Position numbers and translations under genes: made by a program. This document shows positions 54,119-62,814 of a DNA stretch of 64,000 nt, piece after piece (the stretch's first letter is position 1; every line of letters starts with the position of its first letter). The notes under the pieces were generated by a model. It made no database searches. It saw nothing but the letters and a program-made list of their open reading frames with translations, and was not told the DNA's origin. The stretch is from Micromonospora alfalfae (GTDB taxonomy: Bacteria > Actinomycetota > Actinomycetes > Mycobacteriales > Micromonosporaceae). Location: the NCBI RefSeq assembly GCF_022230925.1, contig NZ_JAKKFH010000055.1:1-64000 (forward strand). The letters are read 5' to 3'.

Positions 54119-54545
54119 CCCCGCCCCTTCCGCCAGCCGGGCGAGTCTTTCACGGCGTACTCGTTCGGATCGGCCGATCGGGCGTTCCCGCGCGCCGACG
54201 CGGACGGATTCACCCTCCCCGGCCTCGGTTGGACGGTGGAGTGGCGTCCTGGCGACAGCCATCGGTGTCGGGTTCGGCGTCTTCGGTTGGCCAGTGGTCG
54301 GCCGCTCGCGCCGTGACGCGAGTCGGCTGGCCGCCGCCGGTGTCGCCGCGACGGCGGAGATTGTCGCGGTGGCGAACCACCTGGGCGGAGAGAATCCCGA
54401 GCTGGAACTCCACCTGCGCATCAGCGGGCCGGGGTTCGCCACCTTCGAGGCGGACACGATCCGTGCGACCGACCCAGCCCTCGTTCCCGGCGCGGTGCTG
54501 GCCGCCGTCGTGGACCCCGCCGACCGTCTCTTCGCGATCATTTAG
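54036..54545 (+). CDS. small membrane-associated hypothetical protein (start uncertain)
   Basis: The open frame reaches 54036, but the first ~65 residues are Arg/Ser-rich and antisense to the DUF4396 gene. The believable part begins near 54230: one transmembrane segment (GVLATAIGVGFGVFGWPVVG) and a small beta-rich domain (AATAEIVAVANHL, ELELHLRISGPGFATFEAD, VVDPADRLFAII). No good ATG or GTG precedes that part, so the true start is unresolved. No family recognised. Confidence 0.5.
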   Translation: MSAMTTAKLTTPNASEAHESATSQVGCIPAPSASRASLSRRTRSDRPIGRSRAPTRTDSPSPASVGRWSGVLATAIGVGFGVFGWPVVGRSRRDASRLAAAGVAATAEIVAVANHLGGENPELELHLRISGPGFATFEADTIRATDPALVPGAVLAAVVDPADRLFAII

Positions 54546-54644
54546 CTTCTTCTTGCACCCGCCGGATTCCATCTCGATCGCGACAGGCGCGAACCGTGAT
54601 TCGCGGGGTCGAAGCGGCATCGCTGCGCTGGCAGACTCTCGGGC

Positions 54645-55391
54645 ATGGTCGACTGGTATGCCCGGGTCGAAGTGGACGGCGACGTCGTCCGGATCTCGGA
54701 ACCGCACGTCAACGAGCTGCTGTCGGCGAACTTCTGGTGGTTGCGGGGCACCGATCGGGACATCGTGATCGACGCCGGGCTCGGTGTCGTCGCGCTGCGG
54801 CAGGCGATTCCGGGCCTGTTCGAGCGTGATCCGATTGTCGTGCTCACCCACGCGCACCTGGATCACGTCGGTGCGGCGGCGGAGTTCGGTGACCGGGCCG
54901 CCCACCCTGCCGAGGCGGGGATCCTCGCGGCGGGCGTACCGGCGAGCCTGTACGGCGCGGAACTCTTCGAGAAGCTGGGGATCGACGCCGCGAGGGAAGC
55001 CGTCCCGGAGCTCATGATCGATGTTCTGCCCGATCCCGGGTACGACCCGGCTGCCTATCGCGTCGCACCGATGACCCTGCACCGCCTGCTCGACGACGGC
55101 GACCGCATCGACCTGGGCGGGCGGGTGCTGACGGTGCTGCATCTTCCGGGCCATACGCCCGGGAGCATCGCCCTGCTGGAGGAACGCACCGGGACCCTGT
55201 ACTCCGGCGACGTCGTCTACGAGGGTGCCCTGATCGACGATCTGCCGAACTCCGACGTGGCAGCGTACCGGCGGAGCATGGAGTTCCTCGTCGACCTCGA
55301 CGTGTCCGTCGTCCATCCCGGTCACGGGGAGAGCTTCGACAGGACACGCCTTCGTCAGTTGGCGGAGACCTACCTGCGCAGGACGGCGTAG
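54645..55391 (+). CDS. metallo-beta-lactamase-fold hydrolase
   Basis: 248 aa. Metal motif VVLTHAHLDHVGAAAEFG, VLHLPGHTPGSIALLEE, GTLYSGDVVYEGALIDD and the C-terminal VVHPGHGESF give the full His/Asp set for two metals. The FWWLRGTDRDIVIDAGLG start is typical of glyoxalase II/lactonase-like members. Substrate unknown; not a lactamase by default. Monocistronic. Confidence 0.9.
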   Translation: MVDWYARVEVDGDVVRISEPHVNELLSANFWWLRGTDRDIVIDAGLGVVALRQAIPGLFERDPIVVLTHAHLDHVGAAAEFGDRAAHPAEAGILAAGVPASLYGAELFEKLGIDAAREAVPELMIDVLPDPGYDPAAYRVAPMTLHRLLDDGDRIDLGGRVLTVLHLPGHTPGSIALLEERTGTLYSGDVVYEGALIDDLPNSDVAAYRRSMEFLVDLDVSVVHPGHGESFDRTRLRQLAETYLRRTA

Positions 55392-55458
55392 AGCACGCCC
55401 TGCCGATCTTGACGGCGGGTTACGCGGTTAGGGTGTTCGCCATGATCGAGGACGTTGT

Positions 55459-55986
55459 ATGCCGCTGACGAATCCGTGGCTGTCGGAGCCCACGCCGCCG
55501 AAGCGGCTCGATCGCGAACGGCTCGAAGAACGCCTTCTCAACCTGTTGTCGTCGCAGAACATGTGTGTGCTCGCGACCACGGGTCCGGACGGACCGCTGG
55601 CCACGCCGGTGCGGTACTACCCGCTCGGCTTCGCGGTGCTCTTCACCGCCGCGCCACGATCGCCAAAGATCCGCAACATTGCCGCCGACCCGCGCGTGTC
55701 AATCGGCATCTTCGCGCCGCTGGTCGGACTGGCCAGCAGCCGTGGTGCCCAACTGTTCGGGACGGCAAGGGTGCTTGCTCCGGAGCATCCGGACCGCGCG
55801 CACTACTGGGCGGCGGTTCGGTGGGAGAACGAGCACGCCGAGCGGGGGCGGGCGCTGTCCGAGCCGCCCGAGGACACCCTCGTGGTCGTCGAGGCGGAGC
55901 GGATCGTCTACACCGAGCACTGGCTGCGACGTGAGGGTTTCGCGCCACGCCAGTTCTGGCGTCGCTCCACCAGTGACGAAAGCTGA
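55459..55986 (+). CDS. pyridoxamine 5'-phosphate oxidase-fold protein
   Basis: 175 aa. LLSSQNMCVLATTGPDGPLA, PVRYYPLGFAVLFTAAPRSP and VSIGIFAPLVGLASSRGAQ follow the split-barrel flavin/F420-binding fold. Substrate unknown. The potassium-channel-like gene begins 20 bp downstream, suggesting a short operon. Confidence 0.85.
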   Translation: MPLTNPWLSEPTPPKRLDRERLEERLLNLLSSQNMCVLATTGPDGPLATPVRYYPLGFAVLFTAAPRSPKIRNIAADPRVSIGIFAPLVGLASSRGAQLFGTARVLAPEHPDRAHYWAAVRWENEHAERGRALSEPPEDTLVVVEAERIVYTEHWLRREGFAPRQFWRRSTSDES

Positions 55987-56006
55987 TCTACTGCATAATT
56001 CGGTAC

Positions 56007-56657
56007 GTGCCTCCCAAAGGGGAAACTTCACGGCTGACCCGTAACCCGGGCCGCTTGCTGGCCTTCAGCGACGGTGTCTTCGCGATCGCCGTGACGCTGC
56101 TGGTGCTGGAGATCCAACCGCCCCACGACTTCGAGCGCCTCGCCCGGGGGCTCGGTGCGCTGTGGCCGTCGTACCTGGCGTACACGCTGAGCTTCCTGCT
56201 CATCGGGCAGGTGTGGGTGAATCACCACGTCATGTTCGATCGCGTCCGGCACGTCGACCGAGGGGTCCTGTTCCTCAACACGTTGCTCCTGATGGTCATC
56301 GCGTTCCTGCCGTTCTCCACGTCACTGCTCGCCGAAGCGTTGCGCGCGGAGCAGGGGCTGCGCGCGTCGGTCGTCGTCTACGGCGGCACACTGTGGACGG
56401 CGGCGGCCCTCTTCAACATCGTGTGGGCGTACCTGCGCCGCGCCAAACTGCTGGACCCGGGCCTCGGGCCGTTCGGCGCGCGGGCCATCGGTCGCCGGTT
56501 CGCGCTCGCGCTGCTCTGGATCGGCTCCGGCATCCTCGTCGGCGCGTTCGTGCCGATCGCCGGTGTGGCCATCATCGCCGGGTTCCTGCCCGCCTACTAC
56601 CTGCCCATCCGCGGCGAGTACGGCGAGGACGACACCGCCGAGCAACCGGCCGACTAA
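56007..56657 (+). CDS. TMEM175-family potassium channel-like protein
   Basis: 216 aa from GTG 56007, six transmembrane helices. The signature RLLAFSDGVFAIAVTLLVLE in helix one contains the FSDG motif that forms the pore in bacterial TMEM175 channels. LVLEIQPPHDFERLARGLGA and VWVNHHVMFDRVRHVDRGVL are also typical. Bacterial members have one such domain and assemble as tetramers conducting K+. No obvious partner gene. Confidence 0.9.
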   Translation: MPPKGETSRLTRNPGRLLAFSDGVFAIAVTLLVLEIQPPHDFERLARGLGALWPSYLAYTLSFLLIGQVWVNHHVMFDRVRHVDRGVLFLNTLLLMVIAFLPFSTSLLAEALRAEQGLRASVVVYGGTLWTAAALFNIVWAYLRRAKLLDPGLGPFGARAIGRRFALALLWIGSGILVGAFVPIAGVAIIAGFLPAYYLPIRGEYGEDDTAEQPAD

Positions 56658-56671
56658 CTAGAGTCGGTGGC

Positions 56672-57115
56672 ATGCGGATCAGGATCGACGGCAGCGATCT
56701 CCCAGGTCAGCGCCCCGGTGTGGAGGCCGACGCGCTGCGGGTGGGAAACGTGCACGTCGGCGTTCAACGCAAGGCCGAGGTCGTCGATCAGGTGCCGGCC
56801 GACGCGGCAAGCGCCACCTGGTCCTTCGAGGTGTCCAGCCGTGAGATCGACGGAGCACTCGACGTCGGTGGCCCCTGGGTGCACGGCCGCCCCGGGGCGC
56901 GGTTTCTCTATCTGAGCTGGGGCGCGGTGACCCAGGACGGCTTCGCCATGTTCCGACGAGCGAAACTGATGTTCACCGACGTGCCGACCGAGCTGCTGCG
57001 CGCCGCCCACGAGGGCGACGGGACGCTGGTCGGCCGGGTCGGGTTGACCGATGCCGCCGGTGGGCCCATCTGCGCTCGGGTGCGCCCGCCCGCCGTCGCG
57101 TGGGCGGTGCAGTGA
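56672..57115 (+). CDS. DUF5990-family protein
   Basis: 147 aa from ATG 56672. MRIRIDGSDLPGQRPGVEAD, VHVGVQRKAEVVDQVPADAA, ARFLYLSWGAVTQDGFAMFR and RAKLMFTDVPTELLRAA match a small beta-rich family that I recall as DUF5990. Function unknown. It begins 14 bp after the TMEM175 gene, same strand. Confidence 0.8.
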   Translation: MRIRIDGSDLPGQRPGVEADALRVGNVHVGVQRKAEVVDQVPADAASATWSFEVSSREIDGALDVGGPWVHGRPGARFLYLSWGAVTQDGFAMFRRAKLMFTDVPTELLRAAHEGDGTLVGRVGLTDAAGGPICARVRPPAVAWAVQ

Positions 57116-57127
57116 GCGTCCTCGAAA

Positions 57128-58219
57128 CTAGCTGCCGAAGTCGACGCCGCTGAGGGAGACGGAGCGGTACGCGGCGAGGTGCTCGGCCTGCGCGGTGATG
57201 GCTTTACGCGTCGCGTCCGACAGTCGGTGCCACGGTTCGACGGCGACAGTGAACGTCCCGCCGGACTTGCGGGGCCGCCAGGTGCCGACCAGCTCGCCGT
57301 CGACCAGGACAGCGCCGGGGCGACCCAACACCGGCCACAGCTCCTTGACGTGGGCGGCGTCCGGCACCAACGTTGCCCGGTCCTTGGCCTGCAGGAACAG
57401 ATCGAACGGGCCGAGCAGTCGGGTGCCCCTGCCGTCGGCCGACTCCAGCGCCTCCTCGTCGGCGGCCAGCAGCGAGCGCACCTCGCGGTCGACCGTCACC
57501 TCGATCACGTCGTCGGGCCAGCGCGCCTTCACGTCCTTCACCGCGGCGTCGAGGTAGTCGGCGACCTGTTTCGGGGTGGCCGGACCGAGCAGGCGAAGAT
57601 ACCCGCGGATGAGGTCGAAGCGGTCACCCGCGACGGCTGCCTTCCTGAACCCGGTGATGCGCCGCAGGACCGGGGGTGAGGTGTCGAGCTGCAACTCCAA
57701 CCCGGCCCGCACGGCGGCGAGCCGGAACGGCATCTCGAAGAGGTGCGTGGCGTCGCACGGCCGGCAGAACCGCAGATACGGTTCGGGCAGCATGGTGGCC
57801 AGGCGGCCGGACACGTCCCCCTTGACCGTCGGCGCCCTGACGATGGCCCGCATCCGGTCGGCGATCTCGTCCAGGGCCGCGAGAGTGTCGATGCCAGCGG
57901 CCTTCAACGGTTTCGCGGCATCGTAGATGCGCTTGCCCGCGTCGACTTCGGAGAAGGGTTCGACAGCGGCCGCCACCTTCGCAACGTCGGCCCGGCGGTA
58001 GAGGTGGGGAGCGCCCCGCACCGTCCACAGCAGGACCAGATCGGCGTCGGACAACGCTGTCACGTCGACCCCGCGTACTGCCAGCGCCCAGCGCGCGCCG
58101 TCCGGACCGGTGTTCTGCACCCCGAGGTCCAGGACGGCGGTGTCGGCGAGTGTGCCCTCGTCCCGGTCCAGCTGCTGGGCCCGGACCCGGAAGTTCATCA
58201 CCTGGCGCCGATCGACCAT
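57128..58219 (-). CDS. winged-helix protein of the HTH_42 (AlkX/YcaQ-like) family
   Basis: 363 aa. Segments LGVQNTGPDGARWALAVRG, LVLLWTVRGAPHLYRRADVA, FRLAAVRAGLELQLD, LIRGYLRLLGPATPKQVADY and LVGTWRPRKSGGTFTVAVEP fit the three-winged-helix family that includes DNA glycosylases for crosslinked or alkylated bases. Whether this member is an active glycosylase cannot be told here. Monocistronic, convergent with DUF5990. Confidence 0.85.
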   Translation of the reverse strand: MVDRRQVMNFRVRAQQLDRDEGTLADTAVLDLGVQNTGPDGARWALAVRGVDVTALSDADLVLLWTVRGAPHLYRRADVAKVAAAVEPFSEVDAGKRIYDAAKPLKAAGIDTLAALDEIADRMRAIVRAPTVKGDVSGRLATMLPEPYLRFCRPCDATHLFEMPFRLAAVRAGLELQLDTSPPVLRRITGFRKAAVAGDRFDLIRGYLRLLGPATPKQVADYLDAAVKDVKARWPDDVIEVTVDREVRSLLAADEEALESADGRGTRLLGPFDLFLQAKDRATLVPDAAHVKELWPVLGRPGAVLVDGELVGTWRPRKSGGTFTVAVEPWHRLSDATRKAITAQAEHLAAYRSVSLSGVDFGS

Positions 58220-58228
58220 GTCAGCACC

Positions 58229-59416
58229 CTAGTTGGGGCGGCGCGCCCGGTGGGTCCAGGCGCGCAGCGCCCATTCAACGGGGCCGTACCGGAACCGTCG
58301 CAGCCACCACGAGCTGACCACCAGCTGCACCGCGAAGATCACCAGTGCGATCAGCAGTGTCTGTGCCGGCGAGGTACGGCCGACCAGGCCCCACCCGACA
58401 CCGGTGAAGACGAGCACACACACGAGCGACTGGGCCAGGTAGTTCGTCAGGGCCATCCGCCCAGCCGGCGCGAACGCGTCCGCGAGGCGCGGCCGCCGGG
58501 TGAACAGGCGCAGCAGGGTCGCGGCATAGGCGGCGGCCAGGAACGGCGCGGTGACGATGCTGACCATCAGTCCGGTCAGGTTCGCCGTGGCACCACCGAC
58601 TGCGAACACGACGGCGCCGGCCAGACCGACCGGGTACCCCACCCGTTCGCATCGGCGCAGCAGGTCCTGGTGGGCGGGCACTGTGGCGAGCAGCTTGTGC
58701 TTGCCGGCGGCGAGGCCGACGAGGAACGCCGCGAACGCCAGCGGCCCCTGCACGGCGAGACCACCGATCATCGCCGGCATCGACCGCAGGTGCTCCAGGA
58801 CGACATCGCCGAGGCCGCCGCCCAGCGCCAGCGTCGAACGCGCACCGGCACTGAGTGCGGCGGCCTCGTCCGGAACCAGCGTGGCGCCGAGGACCGCGGC
58901 GATCCCGACCACGACGGCGATGCCGCCGATGATGGACGCCGCCACGACGAGCGCGGTGCGGGGCTCGATCCGCCGGACCGCGAGCAGCACGAGACCGAGC
59001 AGCGCGTACGTGGTGAGGATGTCGCCGTGGAACAGCAGCACCGCGTGCAGCACACCGAGCACGAACAGCCCGGAGAGCCGGCGCAGGAACGCCGGGCGGA
59101 ACGCCACTTCGCGCCGAGCAGCGGAGTCGAGTTGCAGGGTGAAGCTGTAGCCGAACAGAAAGGCGAACAGCAGGTACGCCTTCATCGCGAACAACAGCTC
59201 CACCGCGCCGACGATCAGCAGGTCGACGGGGCCGTGCGCCGGATCGTCCACCAGGTGGAAGTCGTAGCCGGAGCTGAAGAACGCGATGTTCACCAGCAGG
59301 ATGAGCAGCAGCGCGCTTCCGCGCAGTGCGTCCACGACTGCGATGCGGGCGAGGGTGTCCCCGGGCGAGGGCTGTCGGTGGCCGTCGCCGGGTCGGTCGA
59401 GCCCTGTCACATTCAT
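58229..59416 (-). CDS. DUF418-family polytopic membrane protein
   Basis: 395 aa from ATG 59416, about ten transmembrane helices. The N-terminus RIAVVDALRGSALLLILLVN and the C-terminal TNYLAQSLVCVLVFTGVGW match DUF418 (YeiB-like) proteins, which share an acyltransferase-3-type start. Possibly an envelope acyltransferase; substrate unknown. It follows the winged-helix gene region on the same strand. Confidence 0.88.
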   Translation of the reverse strand: MNVTGLDRPGDGHRQPSPGDTLARIAVVDALRGSALLLILLVNIAFFSSGYDFHLVDDPAHGPVDLLIVGAVELLFAMKAYLLFAFLFGYSFTLQLDSAARREVAFRPAFLRRLSGLFVLGVLHAVLLFHGDILTTYALLGLVLLAVRRIEPRTALVVAASIIGGIAVVVGIAAVLGATLVPDEAAALSAGARSTLALGGGLGDVVLEHLRSMPAMIGGLAVQGPLAFAAFLVGLAAGKHKLLATVPAHQDLLRRCERVGYPVGLAGAVVFAVGGATANLTGLMVSIVTAPFLAAAYAATLLRLFTRRPRLADAFAPAGRMALTNYLAQSLVCVLVFTGVGWGLVGRTSPAQTLLIALVIFAVQLVVSSWWLRRFRYGPVEWALRAWTHRARRPN

Positions 59417-59603
59417 GGTGTCCAGCCTCCGGAGCGCGGCCCGCTGGCGTGAAGTGTTTCCGTCACACGGACCGTCGTGACGAAAAGACGCCATCCCCGC
59501 GGCGGGGGAGGCGATGTCCCTCCGCGCGGCGATCCGCTCGCCTCGCCGTTCGGCGACGGTGATCTCGGATGTGTCAACGCCCACCGCTGATGGAGACGAC
59601 GCC

Positions 59604-60200
59604 GTGACTCGAACACCACACCCGAACGCCGTGCCCGCCCCGCCGCCGCCCTGGGCCCGCCGAGCCGGGCACGTGGCCTGGATCGCCCCCGTGCTGGGGT
59701 TCATCCCGCTGCACGTGCCGTGGATTCTCGGCATTCCGCTGTTCGCCAATCCCGACCCGTTCCGCGAGTGGTACCACGGTCGCGGACCCGGGGTCGGGGA
59801 TCACCCCGTCAACGGCTTCCTGGGCCTGCCGGCCGGCGCGTTCTACCTGGGCCTCCTGTGCGTCCTCGCCGGGCTCGGCGGCGTTCTGGCGCTGGGGCTC
59901 ATTCAGGACTGGGGCCTGGTCTTCCCCCGGTGGGTGCCGTGGCTGCGCGGACGTCGGGTGCCACAGTGGATGCCGCTGACGCCGACGGTGCTGGGATCCG
60001 CCGTGATGATCGGGTACTCGGCGACTCTGCCCTGGCAGTTCGCGGCAGACCTGGGGGAGTCCAGCGCGGACGACATCTTCACCCCGACCGGCGTCCTGAT
60101 CGGTCTCCCGCTCCTGCTGGCCTGGGCGGTCGCGTTGCCGCTGGCCGGTTGGTCCTACTACCGCCGTACCCGTCGGCCGCGACGCGAGCGGCGGCGCTGA
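59604..60200 (+). CDS. four-helix membrane protein, unknown function
   Basis: 198 aa from GTG 59604, which has GGAG eight bases upstream. A Pro-rich start leads to four hydrophobic segments (HVAWIAPVLGFIPLHVPWIL, GAFYLGLLCVLAGLGGVLAL, TVLGSAVMIGYSATLPWQFA, GVLIGLPLLLAWAVALPLAG) and an Arg-rich tail. Family not recognised. Divergent from DUF418. Confidence 0.75.
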   Translation: MTRTPHPNAVPAPPPPWARRAGHVAWIAPVLGFIPLHVPWILGIPLFANPDPFREWYHGRGPGVGDHPVNGFLGLPAGAFYLGLLCVLAGLGGVLALGLIQDWGLVFPRWVPWLRGRRVPQWMPLTPTVLGSAVMIGYSATLPWQFAADLGESSADDIFTPTGVLIGLPLLLAWAVALPLAGWSYYRRTRRPRRERRR

Positions 60201-60262
60201 TCGGCGGCAGTGGATGACCGGCCAGCGTCGCCGTCCGGGTGGCCCAGCATCGGGTGACGGCC

Positions 60263-61000
60263 TCAGGCCACCAGGGAAACCCGCCCGTTGTCCAGGTCGT
60301 AGCGGGCGCCCACCACCCGCAGCGCACCCTCGTGCACCTTCTCGGCGATGATCGTGCTGCGTGCGCTGAGCGCCCGCACCTGGGCGGCGATGTTGGCCCG
60401 GACCCCGTTCTCCACGGGGTCGCCGGGCTGCTCCAGCACCGGCTCGACGACCGGGCGCAGGGCATCCACGATGGTGCCGATGTGCCCAGGCGCCGTACCG
60501 CCGGTGTGGATGGCATCGATGGTGGCGGTGATCGCGCCGCAGCGCTCGTGGCCGAGGACGACGATCAGCAGGCTGCCGAACTCCTCCACCGCGAACTCGA
60601 CGCTGCCGAGCAGCAGGTCATCGACGATGTTGCCGGCCACCCGGTTGTCGAACAGGTCACCCAACCCCTGGTCGAAGAGCACCTCGGGAGCCACCCGGGA
60701 ATCCGCGCAGCCGACCGTGATGGCGAACGGGTGCTGGCCGGAGGCGAGCCGGTGCAGGTCGGTCAGGCCCTGGTGCGGGTGCCGGCCGTGGCCGGAGGTG
60801 AACCGTCGATTGCCGGCCTGTAGCCGACGCAGCGCCTCGGTCGGCGTGTCGACGGGGTTGTCGGCTGGGGCAGCGGAGCCTGCGGACGGGCTGGCTAGGG
60901 CCCCGCCGAGCGCCACGGCGGCGGCGCCACCGGCGGTCAGCAGCGAACGGCGGGACAGGTAGGAACGTGCCACGATCATCTCCCTGAAGTGAGGCAACAT
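60263..61000 (-). CDS. exported beta-carbonic anhydrase (Tat substrate)
   Basis: 245 aa. A twin-arginine signal (LSRRSLLTAGGAAAVALGGA) precedes a beta-class carbonic anhydrase with zinc ligands in FAITVGCADSRVAPEVLFDQ (Cys, Asp) and VVLGHERCGAITATID (His, Cys). It interconverts CO2 and bicarbonate, here outside the membrane. ATG 61000 is chosen because GGAAGAGG precedes it; ATG 60979 is an alternative. Monocistronic. Confidence 0.92.
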   Translation of the reverse strand: MLPHFREMIVARSYLSRRSLLTAGGAAAVALGGALASPSAGSAAPADNPVDTPTEALRRLQAGNRRFTSGHGRHPHQGLTDLHRLASGQHPFAITVGCADSRVAPEVLFDQGLGDLFDNRVAGNIVDDLLLGSVEFAVEEFGSLLIVVLGHERCGAITATIDAIHTGGTAPGHIGTIVDALRPVVEPVLEQPGDPVENGVRANIAAQVRALSARSTIIAEKVHEGALRVVGARYDLDNGRVSLVA

Positions 61001-61101
61001 GCCTCTTCCTACCAACACACGGTCCACATAGGTGGCCGCTGTTCCAGCGATCGGTGGCGCGCAATTGATCATCGTTTGAACATCGGCTATCGTCCGCGTC
61101 C

Positions 61102-61608
61102 GTGAAATCTTCCCGTCTTGCCTCCGCCATGTTGATCCTTGCCGTTTCGACGTCCCTCGCCGCCTGCGGTGACGGTGACAAGGCGACGACCGCCGCACCC
61201 ACCGCGTCCGCACCGACGTCCGCCGCCCCATCCGCCGTAGCCACCTCCGCTGCCGCCACGCCGGCCTCGCCACAGGCCGCCGGCGCGGCGACCGACAAGC
61301 AGCTCTGCGAGGCGGTGAAGAAGGCCAGCGACGAGATGAGGACCGAGATGGTCAAGGTCGCCACGACTGGCGACGCGTCGGCGGCGGACTTCAAGAAGAT
61401 CCTGGCTGGGCTGGAGCAGAAGGTGACCACCGTCGCCTCGACCGGAGACGGTAAGGTGGCCGACGCCCTGCGGACGTTCGCCGCCGAGGCGGCCAAGGCA
61501 GCGGCCGCGGCGGACCCGGCGACCGCCGCCGACAACCCGGTCTTCGAGAAGGCCGGCAAGGAGATCAGCACCGCGTGCAAGACCCACGGCGTCAGCATGG
61601 TTCTCTGA
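61102..61608 (+). CDS. small lipoprotein, unknown function
   Basis: 168 aa with a GTG start. The lipoprotein signal ends SLAACGDGDK (lipidated Cys about 22). A 40-residue Ala/Thr/Ser/Pro-rich linker leads to a helical domain (KQLCEAVKKASDEMRTEMVK, KKILAGLEQKVTTVA, EKAGKEISTACKTHG) with two cysteines that may pair. Anchored outside the membrane. Followed by a canonical terminator. Confidence 0.85.
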   Translation: MKSSRLASAMLILAVSTSLAACGDGDKATTAAPTASAPTSAAPSAVATSAAATPASPQAAGAATDKQLCEAVKKASDEMRTEMVKVATTGDASAADFKKILAGLEQKVTTVASTGDGKVADALRTFAAEAAKAAAAADPATAADNPVFEKAGKEISTACKTHGVSMVL

Positions 61609-61639
61609 CCGTCGCGGCCCGATCAGGTCGGGTGTGATG

Positions 61640-61677
61640 ACGGACGGCCCCCACGCCTGAGCATGGGGGCCGTCCGT
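61640..61677 (+). terminator. rho-independent terminator after the lipoprotein gene
   Basis: ACGGACGGCCCCCA and TGGGGGCCGTCCGT form a perfect 14-bp stem with a 10-nt loop, followed by TTT. It starts 31 bp after the stop codon. Confidence 0.92.
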
Positions 61678-61709
61678 TTTAGTAAAGAATTGCGGCTGAA
61701 TTGTCGGCC

Positions 61710-62720
61710 TCAGTCGCTGACCGGTTCGACGCGGATGGCCGGCGACAGCGCGCGCAGGAAATCAGGCGCGTCGAACATCTCGCCGGCGGAGGCGACGCCG
61801 CTGGTCCTCGTCCGACCATCGAGGACGCGCCGAACCGCCTCCACGGCCAGAGGCGCGCTGACGGCGTAGATGTCCCGACCAGTGGCCACGACGCGTCGGC
61901 GCACGTCGCCGCGACGCACGACGACGTCGACAGTGAACGTCTGCGCTGACCGGCCCAGCTCGTCGACCGCGACCGGCGCCGCCGCGGCGGCGAGGTCGGT
62001 GGTGGCGTCGACGGTCATGTAGGTGCGGACCTCGGGGATGTCCAGGTGACGGGGGATGGTGACGACGTCGGCCATGGTGAACTCCCCGAGGACGGTGCGC
62101 CGGCCCAGCGGCGCGGGGAAGGCCCAGTCCACCCTCGGCAGCTCCCCGCCGGAGTGGTACTCCAACCGGCCCCCGGTGTAGCGGACCCGCCGGCCGGCGC
62201 GGCGCTCACGGGAGACGACGCCCGCGGCGACCGTCCCGGCCGTCGGGTGCCAGCTGCTCAGTCCGTACGCGACGTGCGCCTCGTCGGCCGACGTCCAGTC
62301 GCCCATCGCCGTCGTCGCGAGCAGGTCACCGAGCCCGCCGAAGAAGGCCATCGCCGGCACCACCGCGACACCCGCCGCCCGGGCGCGCTCGGTGAAGTGC
62401 GTGAACGTGTCGACGTTGGCCTCGATCTCGGCCGCCACGTCCACGTACGGGATCCCGGCGCGCAGCGCGGCCTCGATCACACCTGCGGCCGTCGACGCGA
62501 ACGGGCCGGCGCAGTTGATGACCGCGTCGACGCCGGTCAGCGCCACGTCGAGCGCGGCCGAATCGTCGGCCGACGCCACCCGGTAGTCGCGCCCGAACGC
62601 CTCCAGCCTGCGTGCGTCGCGGCCCACCGGAAGCGCACCGAACCCGCGCTCGCGCAGCTCCGCCATCACGAACCGCCCGGTGTGCCCGTACGCCCCGAAC
62701 ACCGCCACCTGGTAACCCAT
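61710..62720 (-). CDS. saccharopine dehydrogenase-like NAD(P)-binding protein
   Basis: 336 aa from ATG 62720. The Rossmann start YQVAVFGAYGHTGRFVMAEL, VDAVINCAGPFASTAAGVIE and YVDVAAEIEANVDTFTHFTE are typical of the saccharopine dehydrogenase/trans-acting enoyl reductase family. The substrate is unlikely to be saccharopine; family members act on lipids or natural products. Divergent from a GlxA-type regulator that probably controls it. Confidence 0.88.
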   Translation of the reverse strand: MGYQVAVFGAYGHTGRFVMAELRERGFGALPVGRDARRLEAFGRDYRVASADDSAALDVALTGVDAVINCAGPFASTAAGVIEAALRAGIPYVDVAAEIEANVDTFTHFTERARAAGVAVVPAMAFFGGLGDLLATTAMGDWTSADEAHVAYGLSSWHPTAGTVAAGVVSRERRAGRRVRYTGGRLEYHSGGELPRVDWAFPAPLGRRTVLGEFTMADVVTIPRHLDIPEVRTYMTVDATTDLAAAAAPVAVDELGRSAQTFTVDVVVRRGDVRRRVVATGRDIYAVSAPLAVEAVRRVLDGRTRTSGVASAGEMFDAPDFLRALSPAIRVEPVSD

Positions 62721-62763
62721 GGATGCCCCCTCGAAAGATCGACTGGGACCAGCCTCGCGCAGC

Positions 62764-62778
62764 GGTCGGCGGCCGACC
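62764..62778. promoter_or_regulatory. 15-bp palindrome between divergent genes
   Basis: GGTCGGCGGCCGACC is a perfect 7-1-7 palindrome in the 94-bp gap between the dehydrogenase and the GlxA-type regulator, 36 bp before the regulator start. Candidate AraC-family operator, though GC-rich palindromes arise easily by chance here. Confidence 0.4.
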
Positions 62779-62814
62779 AGTGTCGGGAACGCCAACTCCC
62801 GTACAGTTTCGGAC